A stretch of 44,631 bases of DNA from JBOGIG01 sp050742455. Its GTDB lineage: Bacteria; Actinomycetota; Acidimicrobiia; Acidimicrobiales; JBOGIG01. This document shows, piece after piece, positions 1 to 7,767 of this stretch (positions within the stretch are counted from its first letter, which is position 1; the number at the start of each line of letters is the position of its first letter). The stretch is from assembly GCA_050742455.1 (NCBI GenBank), contig JBOGIG010000030.1, positions 1 through 44,631 of the forward strand, in the 5' to 3' direction. The notes beneath the pieces were generated by a model. The model had not been told where the DNA came from, ran no database searches, and saw only the letters and a list, made by a program, of their open reading frames with translations. Made by a program: the position numbers and the translations under genes.

Positions 1-1
1 C

Positions 2-2641
2 GGCCCCCCTTATACCCCCGACCTCGACGGACCAGGCGCTATCGGTCTGGGTGAGGGCGCCTTTGAACGCTTGGTGTCCGAGTCCCCCGACGGGATCGTG
101 GTACACCTCGACCGCCGGATCATCTACGGGAACGATGCGGCCGCGAGGATGCTGGGATTCGATGCTGGCCCCAGGCTGGCCGGCGTTGTCCTGAGTGACT
201 TGTTGGGAGCCAAGGCCCTGGCCAGCGTCAGGAGGCGCATCCTCCGGATGGTCACTACCGGTGAACCAGCAGAGCCAATCGGCCTGGTGCTCCGAGTCCG
301 CCACGGGGTCAGCCTCAAGGTGGAGGTCAAGAGCAGGCTGTACCCCCTAGACGACGGCCGGGTCGCCATCCAGACCATCGTCAGGAAGCTCAGCGACGAC
401 CGTTTATCCGAGGAGCGTCACCGGGCACTGGTCGACAACTCGGCCGAGATAGTCGCTGTGCTGGATCTGGACGGCACTTTGACCTATGCCAACGCCGGAC
501 TGGCCGACGCCCTGGGTTATGGCCCTGATGTCATCCTCGGTCGTTCGGCTTTCGATTTTGTCCATCCCGAGACGCTGGAGCGGGTCAAGCTCGACTTCGC
601 CACGATCGTGGACGGACCGACGGGCGCCGGTCCGACGATTGATCTGGACCTGGTGGCCGCCGATGGCGGGGTTCGGATCTTTGAAGGAACGGCCACAAAC
701 TTGGTGGACGACCCCTTTGTGGCCGGAATCATGGTCTCGCTCCGAGACGTTACCGCCCGACGATCGGCCGAGCTCCGCTTGGCCCGCCATTCAGAAGTGA
801 TGGACATGTTGGCACGGGGCGAGTCGGTCCAGCGCATACTTGCAACGGTCACGGACCTGCTCCAGTCGGCATCACCGGGAGCTGCATGTCTGATAAACGC
901 CATCGAAGGGAACGGCCGAGACTTTTACCCGATGGCCACGGCCGGACTGGATGACCATTTCCAGGAGGCATTTTTTCATGCGCGCTCAGGCCCATGGGAC
1001 GAGCTTGGTGACGACGACAAACCCATGATCTTCGAGGATTTGGGGTGGCGGCTGGAGTGGGGAACGTGGGCCGGACCCGCCATGACTTCGGGGTTTGTCG
1101 CCTGCAGTTGCCTGCCCCTCCTGGGCTCGTCGGATCGCGAGCTGCTCGGGACGCTGACCATCTTCACCTTGCGCCCATTGCTTCCCCAGGATCAAGAGTG
1201 GGAGGTCGCCAGATTTGCCGCTGATCTGATGGCCATCGTCTTGGAGCGCACCCGGGTAAACGCCGAGTTAGTCAGGGCCGCTGATTTTGACCTGCTCAGT
1301 GGTCTGCCGAGTCGCCACTTCATGCTCCGACACCTGACCGCTTTGTTGACCGACGCCGACCACGCCACTGACAGCAACATCGAGGAGGGTCGATTGGAGA
1401 CAGCTCGTCGGCCCAGGATGGGCCGCGTCACCTTATTCTCCATCGATCTGGATCGATTCAAGGTAGTCAACGACTCCCTGGGGCACGGCATCGGGGACCT
1501 GGTCATCAAGGCCATCGCCCAAAGGATCTCCGCCGTTCTGGGTCCTGACGATCTGGTGGCTCGGTTCGGCGGCGACGAATTCGTCATTTGCTTTGACCAG
1601 GTGAGAGGTCGTAAGGAGGCGGATGTGCTGGCCCTGGGCGTTGCCTCGGCCCTGTCCGAACCAGTGGTGGTGGAAGGCAGATCGGTCTTTGTCACGGCCA
1701 GCATTGGGGTGGCCTTCGGTGGCCCCGACGTCGACGGTCCTGAGGACCTGATCCGCAACGCAGACGCTGCTATGTACCGGGCCAAGTCCATGGGGCGAGG
1801 CCGGGTGGTGGTGTTCGATGCGGGCTTGCGGGATCTGGCCCGGTCCCGCCTGGAGATGGATCACGACCTGCGCGTTGCGCTGGAACAAGGACAGTTCCAT
1901 CTGGAATACCAGCCCCTGATGGAGTTGGGCAGCGGTTTGGTGCACGGGGTGGAAGCCCTGCTGCGCTGGCAGCATCCGCAACACGGCGCCATCTCGCCGG
2001 CTGATTTCATTCCGGTAGCCGAAGAGAGCGGTTTCATCATTCCCATGGGCGAATGGGTGCTGGAGACGGCCTGTGAGGCGCTGGCCCGTTGGCGCCAGCA
2101 GTTGCCCCGGCCCGCGTTCCTCTCGGTTGGGATCAACCTTTCCACCGTGCAGCTGGCCGCCCCTGGGCTGACCGCGGTGGTGTCCCGAATCATGAGTCGG
2201 ACGGGGGTGGACCCTGACGACCTATACCTGGAGATCACCGAGAGCGCCCTGTTGGTGGACTCCCCTGGGGGTATCGAGATACTCAGTAAGTTGCGATCGC
2301 TTGGGCTTCATTTGGCTCTGGACGACTTCGGGACCGGGTACTCCTCCCTCAGTTTCCTAAAGCGCTTCCCTGTCGACATGGTCAAAGTCGACAGGGCCTT
2401 CGTCGATGGGTTGGGAACCAGGGATGAGGACGACGCCATCGTCGCCGCCATTGTCTTCATGGCCCGGGCCCTGGGCTACCAGTCGGTGGCGGAAGGGGTG
2501 GAGACCCAACAGCAGATGGAGCGGTTGTTGGCCATGGGTTGTGATCTGGCCCAAGGATTTCTTCTGGCCCGCCCCCAGCTGTTCGAAGCTGTAACCGACC
2601 TGCTCCTCGGTGGTCCTCTGCCCACAGCCGACACCACATAG
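2..2641 (+). CDS. PAS-PAS-GAF-GGDEF-EAL c-di-GMP signalling protein (5' partial)
   Basis: The protein probably makes and/or breaks cyclic di-GMP in response to signals sensed by its PAS and GAF domains. The frame is open from the first bases of the window and the first PAS domain already starts near base 60 (FERLVSESPDGI), so the true start lies upstream; a TTG at 71 would cut into this PAS. In order: PAS (60-380), PAS (about 425-750), GAF (800-1250), GGDEF (1290-1810) and EAL (1850-2610). The GGDEF motif is intact at 1568-1582 and the EAL motif at 1952-1960, followed by LEITES and DDFGTGYSSL, so both catalytic modules look competent. The RxxD inhibitory site expected just before GGDEF is absent (GPDD), so product feedback is not expected. 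No membrane segment is visible in this part. Net activity cannot be told from sequence. Confidence 0.93.
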   Translation, partial: GPPYTPDLDGPGAIGLGEGAFERLVSESPDGIVVHLDRRIIYGNDAAARMLGFDAGPRLAGVVLSDLLGAKALASVRRRILRMVTTGEPAEPIGLVLRVRHGVSLKVEVKSRLYPLDDGRVAIQTIVRKLSDDRLSEERHRALVDNSAEIVAVLDLDGTLTYANAGLADALGYGPDVILGRSAFDFVHPETLERVKLDFATIVDGPTGAGPTIDLDLVAADGGVRIFEGTATNLVDDPFVAGIMVSLRDVTARRSAELRLARHSEVMDMLARGESVQRILATVTDLLQSASPGAACLINAIEGNGRDFYPMATAGLDDHFQEAFFHARSGPWDELGDDDKPMIFEDLGWRLEWGTWAGPAMTSGFVACSCLPLLGSSDRELLGTLTIFTLRPLLPQDQEWEVARFAADLMAIVLERTRVNAELVRAADFDLLSGLPSRHFMLRHLTALLTDADHATDSNIEEGRLETARRPRMGRVTLFSIDLDRFKVVNDSLGHGIGDLVIKAIAQRISAVLGPDDLVARFGGDEFVICFDQVRGRKEADVLALGVASALSEPVVVEGRSVFVTASIGVAFGGPDVDGPEDLIRNADAAMYRAKSMGRGRVVVFDAGLRDLARSRLEMDHDLRVALEQGQFHLEYQPLMELGSGLVHGVEALLRWQHPQHGAISPADFIPVAEESGFIIPMGEWVLETACEALARWRQQLPRPAFLSVGINLSTVQLAAPGLTAVVSRIMSRTGVDPDDLYLEITESALLVDSPGGIEILSKLRSLGLHLALDDFGTGYSSLSFLKRFPVDMVKVDRAFVDGLGTRDEDDAIVAAIVFMARALGYQSVAEGVETQQQMERLLAMGCDLAQGFLLARPQLFEAVTDLLLGGPLPTADTT

Positions 2642-2664
2642 ATGGTCTACATGCCGGCTCGGCA

Positions 2665-2693
2665 CTGACAGCCAAGGCCCCTGCCAGTACCAT
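2665..2693 (+). promoter_or_regulatory. Promoter of the TraR/DksA-like gene, leaderless type
   Basis: A -35 box CTGACA (2665-2670) is followed by a 17-base spacer and a -10 box TACCAT (2688-2693). Six bases later comes the ATG at 2700, so transcription should begin at or next to the start codon. No ribosome binding site precedes the ATG, which agrees with a leaderless message. Confidence 0.55.
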
Positions 2694-2699
2694 TCGACA

Positions 2700-3077
2700 A
2701 TGGACTTGGGTGAGACGCGCCATCAGCTGGGCCAGGAGCGCTCCCGGCTGGAATCCATCCGGGACGCCTTCGTGGCCGACGGCCTGACCGTCGAGTCGGA
2801 GGAGGAAGCCCTGGGCGACATGCCGGTTTCCAGCCAGCATCAGGCCGATATAGGAACCGAGACCTTCGAACGAGAGCGCGACATATCCATCTACGAACAG
2901 GTGTCGGCCGAATTGTCGGACGTGCAATGGGCCTTACGGCGCCTGGATGCCGGTTCTTACGGAACGTGCGAGGCGTGCGGTCGGCCGATCGAGGAGGCCC
3001 GTCTCCAAGCCTTGCCCGCGGCCCGCTTCTGCTTGGCCGATCAGGCCAAAGCCGAACACGAAGCACATTCGAATTGA
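2700..3077 (+). CDS. TraR/DksA-family zinc-finger protein
   Basis: A 125-residue protein of the TraR/DksA family, whose members bind RNA polymerase or act as small regulators. An acidic helical N-terminal part leads into the family zinc-finger region: CEACGRPIEEARL, then ALPAARFCLADQ. The expected fourth zinc ligand is replaced: the family has C-x2-C-x17-C-x2-C, but here the last pair reads CLAD, leaving three Cys plus an Asp. The ATG at 2700 is preferred over an upstream start that would overlap the previous gene, because it starts at the N-terminal helix and sits six bases after a good -10 box. It ends 7 bases from the convergent glycosyltransferase gene. The exact role is unknown; many actinobacteria carry such proteins. 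Confidence 0.82.
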   Translation: MDLGETRHQLGQERSRLESIRDAFVADGLTVESEEEALGDMPVSSQHQADIGTETFERERDISIYEQVSAELSDVQWALRRLDAGSYGTCEACGRPIEEARLQALPAARFCLADQAKAEHEAHSN

Positions 3078-3084
3078 TGGCTTG

Positions 3085-4539
3085 TCACCTGCTTCCCGAC
3101 CCCGTCCCGGGCTCGAGCTGGTAGAACACCACTCCGTCGACCGTTGCGGCCCGCATGTAGCTGTGCTGGATCGATGCCCACAAGGCAGTAGCCGTCAATG
3201 GGTAATGGCCAAATCCGCGGATGTGGGCCGGGCTGGTGTCGACGATGAGTCGGGGCGGATGGTTGTCGAAGTCGGCCTCCAAGGTTACCCAGGCGTGGGG
3301 GATGCCATTAGTTGACTGGGCCCGACCGGCTTGGCGCCCGCCCGAGCTGCCCGTCAAAAAAGAGGCCAGGATGAAGCGAGAGGCCGGAGGACGCCCGCTC
3401 AACCAGTAGATCTCACTCAGCTGACCCCACACGAAGATTGGAGCCTGCGGGCCGGTCAGGGAATCGGTGACGGCCACCAGCCGGGCCAGGTCGGGCTCCT
3501 GATTGAACCAGTGCGGGAAGAAGCCCACGGCCACCAGGACCGCAGGTCCTAGAGCCGCACCGGCGATGGCTCGGCGCCGTTGGGGCAGGGTCCAAGAGGC
3601 CAGGCCCGCTCCGGCCAGGAGGGCCAGGGCAGGCAGGATCTGAAGGAAGTAGTGATCGAAAAACCGCAGTCCCACGATCACCGCGACAAGACCGCCGGCC
3701 AACCAAAGCCACAGGTCGAGACAGACTGGGACGAGGCGCCGGGCTCGGCCGGCCAACCACAACAAGACGAGGTTGGCTCCCAGGTACGGGCCAATCTGGC
3801 CTCCGGCATTCAGGACGATCGAGCCTATTCCCCCGTCGACGGCCAGGTAGCCACCATTGCCGGTGATGTTCCATAGCAGAAAGCGACTGGGACCAAATGC
3901 CAGCGCCGTGGCAACCAGCACACCGAGACCGGGGACGGCCGCCCGCAGCAAGGACGTCCATCCGCGCTCCCGGATGAGGAGGTAGGCGATGGGCAGGGCG
4001 CTGACAATGGCGGTCTGCTTGCACAGGCAGGCCACGGCCAGCAGGACACCGGCCCCAACGGCTCGGCCCCGAACGGCGGCGACGAAGGCCGCCGTCATTG
4101 GCAGGACCATGAACATCTCGAAGGTGGCGGCCTGGCCGCTGTCGGGTAGCAGGGCCACGCTGCCGATGAGGAACAGCAACCCGACGGCGAGTCCGATGCT
4201 CCGACCCCCATAACGGCGGCCTGCTTCCCTGGCCAGGATGTAGGCCGTTGCGGCCAGAGCCAGATCCCCCAGTACCCTCACCGGGCGTAGGTCGTGGGTC
4301 CCGGTAATCGTGAACACCCCGGCGTACAGGTAAGGGACCAGGGGAGGCTTGCGATCGGCGACGGTTAAATAGAGCCTTCCCCCCCTAAGGATGGAAATGG
4401 CCAGAGTCGCGGTGCTGGCCTCATCGGAGCTGAAGAGGGCAAATATGAGCCCGGGTAGGTGGACCAGCAACGAGAAGGCAGTCAATTCGAGAAACAGGAT
4501 TGGCCTACGCCAGGCCGAGGAGGGTTTACCTATGGCCAC
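3085..4539 (-). CDS. GT39-like (PMT/ArnT-type) membrane glycosyltransferase
   Basis: A polytopic membrane protein of about 484 residues resembling the GT-C glycosyltransferases of the dolichyl-phosphate-mannose protein mannosyltransferase/ArnT family, which move a sugar from a polyprenyl carrier on the outer face of the membrane. The first membrane helix is followed by SSDEAST, matching the acidic loop that family uses in catalysis, then a conserved-looking RKPPLVPYLY segment and about ten hydrophobic helices. The chosen GTG start at 4539 overlaps the stop of the upstream phosphatase gene (AGTGGCCATAG), suggesting translational coupling; an in-frame GTG at 4590 would add 17 basic residues. 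Neither start has a clear ribosome binding site. Donor and acceptor cannot be inferred. Confidence 0.72.
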   Translation of the reverse strand: MAIGKPSSAWRRPILFLELTAFSLLVHLPGLIFALFSSDEASTATLAISILRGGRLYLTVADRKPPLVPYLYAGVFTITGTHDLRPVRVLGDLALAATAYILAREAGRRYGGRSIGLAVGLLFLIGSVALLPDSGQAATFEMFMVLPMTAAFVAAVRGRAVGAGVLLAVACLCKQTAIVSALPIAYLLIRERGWTSLLRAAVPGLGVLVATALAFGPSRFLLWNITGNGGYLAVDGGIGSIVLNAGGQIGPYLGANLVLLWLAGRARRLVPVCLDLWLWLAGGLVAVIVGLRFFDHYFLQILPALALLAGAGLASWTLPQRRRAIAGAALGPAVLVAVGFFPHWFNQEPDLARLVAVTDSLTGPQAPIFVWGQLSEIYWLSGRPPASRFILASFLTGSSGGRQAGRAQSTNGIPHAWVTLEADFDNHPPRLIVDTSPAHIRGFGHYPLTATALWASIQHSYMRAATVDGVVFYQLEPGTGSGSR

Positions 4540-5171
4540 TGGGCGATGCCGGCGTCGCTCAGCGTGCCGTCGACCCTTGCCAGGATCCACCTGCCACCCA
4601 GGTTGGGAACTGGCCCCTCGGGGGGTGTGACGCCGAGGTGTCGCTCCACGGTCCGGATGAGGCCGCCGTGTGTAATAACTATGGTGGTGCGGATGGCCCC
4701 GGCGCGCCGGGCCAGAGCGGTGAGGGAGTCCAGGGCGCGGCGGAGGAGGGTCGAAGTATCCTCGCCTCCGGGTGGGGTTACCAGGGGGTCATCCTTCCGG
4801 TAGGCGCTGAACTGGCGAGGCCAGGTGCGTTTGATCTCCTCGGTTCTAAGGCCGCTCCACTGTCCCATGTGGCGCTCCCGGAGACGAAAGTCGCTCGAAA
4901 CGGAAAGATCCAGATGCTCGGCCATGATGCTCGCAGTTTCCATCGCACGGGTCAGGTCGGACGACACGATAGCGGCTTGCCCGACGGGTGTCCGGCTGAG
5001 CCACCTGCTCGCTTCTATCGCCTGGCGGCGTCCAAGGACGGACAGTTGGGGATTGGCCCAGCCCTGCCACATTCCGGCCTCGTTCCAAGTGGACTGGCCG
5101 TGGCGGAGGAGCAGCAGATGAGATTGCCCAGTCGCCGGGTCGCGCTTGGCTCGGGAGGTGGGCGTGACCAT
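4530..5171 (-). CDS. Histidine phosphatase (phosphoglycerate mutase-like)
   Basis: A 213-residue member of the histidine phosphatase superfamily. The catalytic LLRHGQSTWN motif is near residue 25, followed by SSDLTRAMETA, the acidic LRERHMGQWSG segment near residue 100, and the second histidine in VITHGGLIR near residue 175. All four active-site elements (two His, two Arg) are therefore present. Cofactor-dependent mutase and broad phosphatases look alike at this level, so the substrate is open. It heads a two-gene minus-strand unit with the glycosyltransferase. The ATG at 5171 is supported by a -10 box placed exactly six bases upstream and by the absence of a leader. Confidence 0.85.
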   Translation of the reverse strand: MVTPTSRAKRDPATGQSHLLLLRHGQSTWNEAGMWQGWANPQLSVLGRRQAIEASRWLSRTPVGQAAIVSSDLTRAMETASIMAEHLDLSVSSDFRLRERHMGQWSGLRTEEIKRTWPRQFSAYRKDDPLVTPPGGEDTSTLLRRALDSLTALARRAGAIRTTIVITHGGLIRTVERHLGVTPPEGPVPNLGGRWILARVDGTLSDAGIAQWP

Positions 5172-5177
5172 GCGATA

Positions 5178-5183
5178 AAGCTA
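5178..5183 (-). promoter_or_regulatory. -10 box of the phosphatase gene, leaderless type
   Basis: On the minus strand TAGCTT fits the actinobacterial TANNNT consensus and lies exactly six bases before the ATG at 5171. No convincing -35 box is seen at 16 to 18 bases. The spacing matches four other genes in this window. Confidence 0.4.
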
Positions 5184-5257
5184 TGCGCGATAAGTGTCCG
5201 GGTAAGCCAATGGCTGCGAACATGAAAGGCTAGGAGCATGTGGGACTGGCCGGGAGC

Positions 5258-5503
5258 ATGAGTGCGGAGCTGAGGCTATTTGCCGGCGCCCGAGAGGCGG
5301 CCGGGTGCACCTCGGCGGCGACAGAGGGGGCAACGGTGGCCGAAGTCCTCGAACTTGCCCGCCGCCAGTTCGGACCTGAATTTGCCCGGGTGTTGACTAC
5401 CTGTCGAGTGTGGCTGAATGGGCAGCCGGCCGATCCCGATGATGCGGTGGGAACCGGTGATGAAGTGGCCATTCTCCCTCCAGTCTCGGGTGGATTGAAC
5501 TGA
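5258..5503 (+). CDS. MoaD/ThiS-like small sulfur-carrier (ubiquitin-fold) protein
   Basis: About 81 residues with the beta-grasp pattern of MoaD/ThiS proteins: ELRLFAGAREAAG at the start, the TVAEVLELA helix, VWLNGQPA in the middle and GDEVAILPPVSGG at the end. These proteins carry sulfur as a C-terminal thiocarboxylate on the last Gly of a Gly-Gly pair. Here two residues (Leu-Asn) follow the Gly-Gly, so proteolytic trimming would be needed before activation, as known for mycobacterial CysO. No activating enzyme (MoeB/ThiF) or molybdopterin gene is nearby. I chose the ATG at 5258 from the family N-terminus; a GTG at 5240, just after AGGAG, would add six residues. It is followed 11 bases later by a membrane protein gene. 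Confidence 0.72.
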   Translation: MSAELRLFAGAREAAGCTSAATEGATVAEVLELARRQFGPEFARVLTTCRVWLNGQPADPDDAVGTGDEVAILPPVSGGLN

Positions 5504-5514
5504 GCAGGTCTGTC

Positions 5515-6321
5515 GTGGCGAGCATGCACCGGGCCCGCCGTCAACCTCGGGGCCAGCAAACCGACAAACCAAGCCTGCCCCACGGTCGTCTTGGGGTGGT
5601 CTGGGCGATTGTCACCGGGGCCGCATTGGTCGGTGGCCGCTACAGCACCGCAGCGTGGATGGTGGTGCTGGTCACCCTGGCCGCGGCCCAGGGATGTCGG
5701 TCGTGGCGCCACGGCACCGATCGCCCCCGGATCCTTCCAGCAGCAGTGACCGCTCTGGCCGTGACGGCGGCCGGCCTGGCCGGGCCTTGGGCCATCGGGG
5801 CCGCGGTGTTGGGCGGCCTAGGCCTGGCCTACGTGGCCGGAATCCTGGCCGCTGATCGCAGTAACAGGCAGGGCCTGGTCATCCTCGGCTCCAACCTACG
5901 GGTGTGGGCTCTTACCGCAGCGTTGGGAATAGCTCCTGGCCTGGTGGGAGCGGTGATCCTGGTCGAACGGACCCACGGTCTGGCCCAGGCCTGCCTGCTT
6001 CTCGGCTACATGGTGGCCTACGACGCCGCCTTTTACCTGGTCGGCTCGGGCTTTGCCCGGGCCTGGGAAGGGCTGGTGGCCGGATTTGCCGCCGTCGGGG
6101 TCCTGACGTTTGGGGTGGCGGCGGTAGCCAAGCCCAGCCAGCCCGGCTATTACTCGTGGCTGCTCGGCGCCATCGCCATAATTCTCATACCCCTCGGGGG
6201 CGCCTTGGGTGAACGTCTGGTCGGACACCGTGGAGCCCGGGCGCCCGCCCTGCGCCGGCTGGACAGTCTCTTGATCCTGGCTCCCGTATGGGCTCTGGTC
6301 GCTCCCGTGCTGTTGGGCTGA
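5515..6321 (+). CDS. CdsA-like integral membrane protein (possible phosphatidate cytidylyltransferase relative)
   Basis: A 268-residue protein with roughly eight hydrophobic segments. Two stretches recall the phosphatidate cytidylyltransferase (CdsA) family: AYDAAFYLVGSGFARAWEG near residue 165, where CdsA has an Asp followed by the Trp-Glu-Gly step, and RRLDSLLILAPVWALVAP at the C-terminus, matching the family's closing Asp-Arg-x-Asp-Ser-Leu signature in reduced form (RRLDSL). Several polar residues of the genuine CdsA signature are missing, so it may be a divergent enzyme with another substrate or a non-catalytic relative. The GTG start lies close behind the MoaD-like gene. The stop directly abuts the stop of the convergent sodN gene. 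Confidence 0.55.
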   Translation: MASMHRARRQPRGQQTDKPSLPHGRLGVVWAIVTGAALVGGRYSTAAWMVVLVTLAAAQGCRSWRHGTDRPRILPAAVTALAVTAAGLAGPWAIGAAVLGGLGLAYVAGILAADRSNRQGLVILGSNLRVWALTAALGIAPGLVGAVILVERTHGLAQACLLLGYMVAYDAAFYLVGSGFARAWEGLVAGFAAVGVLTFGVAAVAKPSQPGYYSWLLGAIAIILIPLGGALGERLVGHRGARAPALRRLDSLLILAPVWALVAPVLLG

Positions 6322-6738
6322 CTACTTCTTGGTCTCCCAGAAGATCTTGTCGATCTCAGCGATCTGGGCTAGCAAGTTGTCGGCCACTGCGGGGTCGTTG
6401 CTTTTCTTGGCGTCTCCGGCTGCCTTGGTGGCCTGCCAGAAGGTTTTATGAAGGTCGGGGTACTTGGTTAGATGATCCGGCTTGAAATAGTCCGTCCAGA
6501 GCACCCACAGATGGTGCTTGACCAACTCGGCCCGCTCTTCTTTGATCGCCACAGCCCGGGTCCGGAACACGTCGTCGTTCGAGGCGTTGAACTTTTCCAT
6601 GCAGCCCTTGACCGACTCGGCTTCGATCCGGGCTTGGGCCGGGTCATAGACCCCGCAGGGCAGGTCGCAATGGGCCCGCACCTGTACAGGACGGTCGAAT
6701 GTGTCGATCAGGGCAAGAAGGCGAGATGCTGTGCGCAT
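6322..6738 (-). CDS. sodN: Nickel superoxide dismutase
   Basis: A 138-residue nickel superoxide dismutase precursor. It converts superoxide to hydrogen peroxide and oxygen. Residues 1-22 form the removable N-terminal propeptide; cleavage before His23 exposes the nickel hook HCDLPCGVY (His23, Cys24, Cys28, Tyr31), which supplies all nickel ligands once the N-terminus is free. The remainder is the expected four-helix bundle. The ATG at 6738 is preceded by AAGGAG eight bases upstream. The gene is divergent from sodX, which encodes the protease thought to remove the propeptide. No nickel transporter is in the window. Confidence 0.96.
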   Translation of the reverse strand: MRTASRLLALIDTFDRPVQVRAHCDLPCGVYDPAQARIEAESVKGCMEKFNASNDDVFRTRAVAIKEERAELVKHHLWVLWTDYFKPDHLTKYPDLHKTFWQATKAAGDAKKSNDPAVADNLLAQIAEIDKIFWETKK

Positions 6739-6768
6739 GGGCGAAGCTCCTTGGTCAAGGACGTCGGG

Positions 6769-6774
6769 ACGTTA
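6769..6774 (-). promoter_or_regulatory. Possible -10 box for sodN
   Basis: The minus strand reads TAACGT about 30 bases upstream of the sodN ATG, with the AAGGAG ribosome binding site between them. It fits TANNNT, but no clear -35 box is present. The 73-base sodN-sodX gap would have to hold both promoters and any metal-responsive operator; I could not recognise a Nur box. Confidence 0.25.
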
Positions 6775-6811
6775 TCGGCCTCACCTTACCCGCCCAGGAC
6801 CAATTTCATTC

Positions 6812-7234
6812 TTGGTCGTGGCATCCTCGGTCCTGGCCTGGGGCGGACGGTACCCGTGGAGGGTTGAGGTCCAGGGCCAGAGCATGGAGCCTGAGCTTGT
6901 TGAGGGCGACCGCTTGGTGGTGGCCCCGCCTTGGTGTATTTCGCCTGGCTGCCTGGTGGTGTGTGCTGACCCCCGCTTGGCCGGTCGGGTCGGCCGGGGG
7001 TCAGTCCTGATGGTCAAGAGAGTGAGCCGCCTCGATGCCACCGGTGTCGTGGTAATAGGCGACAACCCCGCACACAGCACGGACAGCCGCCACTTCGGTC
7101 CTATCCCTCGCTCCGCTGTGCGGGGGGTCGCCCTGTACCGCTACTACCCTCCGGAAAGGGCCGGTTGGCTACGTCGAGCCCCTATGCAGTCACATCCCCA
7201 GCCGTTGGACCGGGGTAGCATCTGTGGTCAGTGA
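6812..7234 (+). CDS. sodX: Nickel-type superoxide dismutase maturation protease (S26 family)
   Basis: A signal-peptidase-like Ser/Lys protease of about 140 residues. The short hydrophobic N-terminus (LVVASSVLAW) is followed by VEVQGQSMEPELVEGDRLVV, with the nucleophilic Ser in GQSMEP, then VLMVKRV with the general-base Lys, and VVIGDNPAHSTDSRHFGPI, the closing S26 signature. In actinobacteria this family sits beside sodN and is assigned to propeptide removal; the divergent sodN here fits. The start is uncertain: TTG at 6812 or GTG at 6818 both lead straight into the hydrophobic segment, and earlier in-frame starts run into sodN's promoter. The stop overlaps the next start (GTGA), so rsiG is probably co-translated. 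Confidence 0.85.
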   Translation: MVVASSVLAWGGRYPWRVEVQGQSMEPELVEGDRLVVAPPWCISPGCLVVCADPRLAGRVGRGSVLMVKRVSRLDATGVVVIGDNPAHSTDSRHFGPIPRSAVRGVALYRYYPPERAGWLRRAPMQSHPQPLDRGSICGQ

Positions 7235-7767
7235 TTTCGAATCCGCAGGATCTTGACAGGTTGCTTGCTCCGGACTTCGTTGAAGGCCTATCCGACATGG
7301 CCTTGGCTGATCTGCGGGAACGTCGACACCAATGTGAAGAGGTGGAGGTGGCCCTGTCCTACGTGCGCCGCATGGCGCAGGGCCGCTTGGACCTGATTCA
7401 CGCCGAGAGTGCTCGTCGCATCAGCGGCGAGCCGGTGCCCGACGATCTTGTCGACCAACTCAGCACCGCCCTGGCCCACAATGTGACGGCACCGGGCGCC
7501 GGTCGTCTGGCCTCGGTAATGGCTCCCGACATGGAGTCGAGCAACCTGATGGTGGATTTGGACAGCATCGTAGGGCCAGCCCAGCTGGCCAGCCCCGAGG
7601 AATTGGGTCAGGACGACCTCGACGCTCTCATCGAAGCCCTGGCGGCCTACGAGGCGGCAATATCAGCCCAGCGTCGAGCCCTGCACGAGCGAATCGACTC
7701 CATACAGGCCGAAGTCGTCCGTCGCTACAAGAGCGGTGAAGCCAGTATCGACACCCTGCTCAAGTGA
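7231..7767 (+). CDS. rsiG: RsiG-like c-di-GMP-binding anti-sigma factor (AmfC family)
   Basis: A 178-residue, mostly helical protein. It carries the c-di-GMP-binding signature of the RsiG family, E(x)3S(x)2R(x)3Q(x)3D, exactly at Glu39, Ser43, Arg46, Gln50, Asp54. A second copy occurs at Glu141, Ser145, Arg148, His152, Asp156, where only Gln is changed (to His). In Streptomyces, RsiG uses two such helices in an antiparallel coiled coil to bind a c-di-GMP dimer and then sequester the sigma factor WhiG. The match of residues and spacing is seen directly; function is inferred from the family. The helices are separated by an acidic, probably flexible linker (66-128). GTGA overlaps tie the gene to sodX upstream and to the XRE regulator downstream. 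No whiG is in this window. Confidence 0.85.
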   Translation: MISNPQDLDRLLAPDFVEGLSDMALADLRERRHQCEEVEVALSYVRRMAQGRLDLIHAESARRISGEPVPDDLVDQLSTALAHNVTAPGAGRLASVMAPDMESSNLMVDLDSIVGPAQLASPEELGQDDLDALIEALAAYEAAISAQRRALHERIDSIQAEVVRRYKSGEASIDTLLK

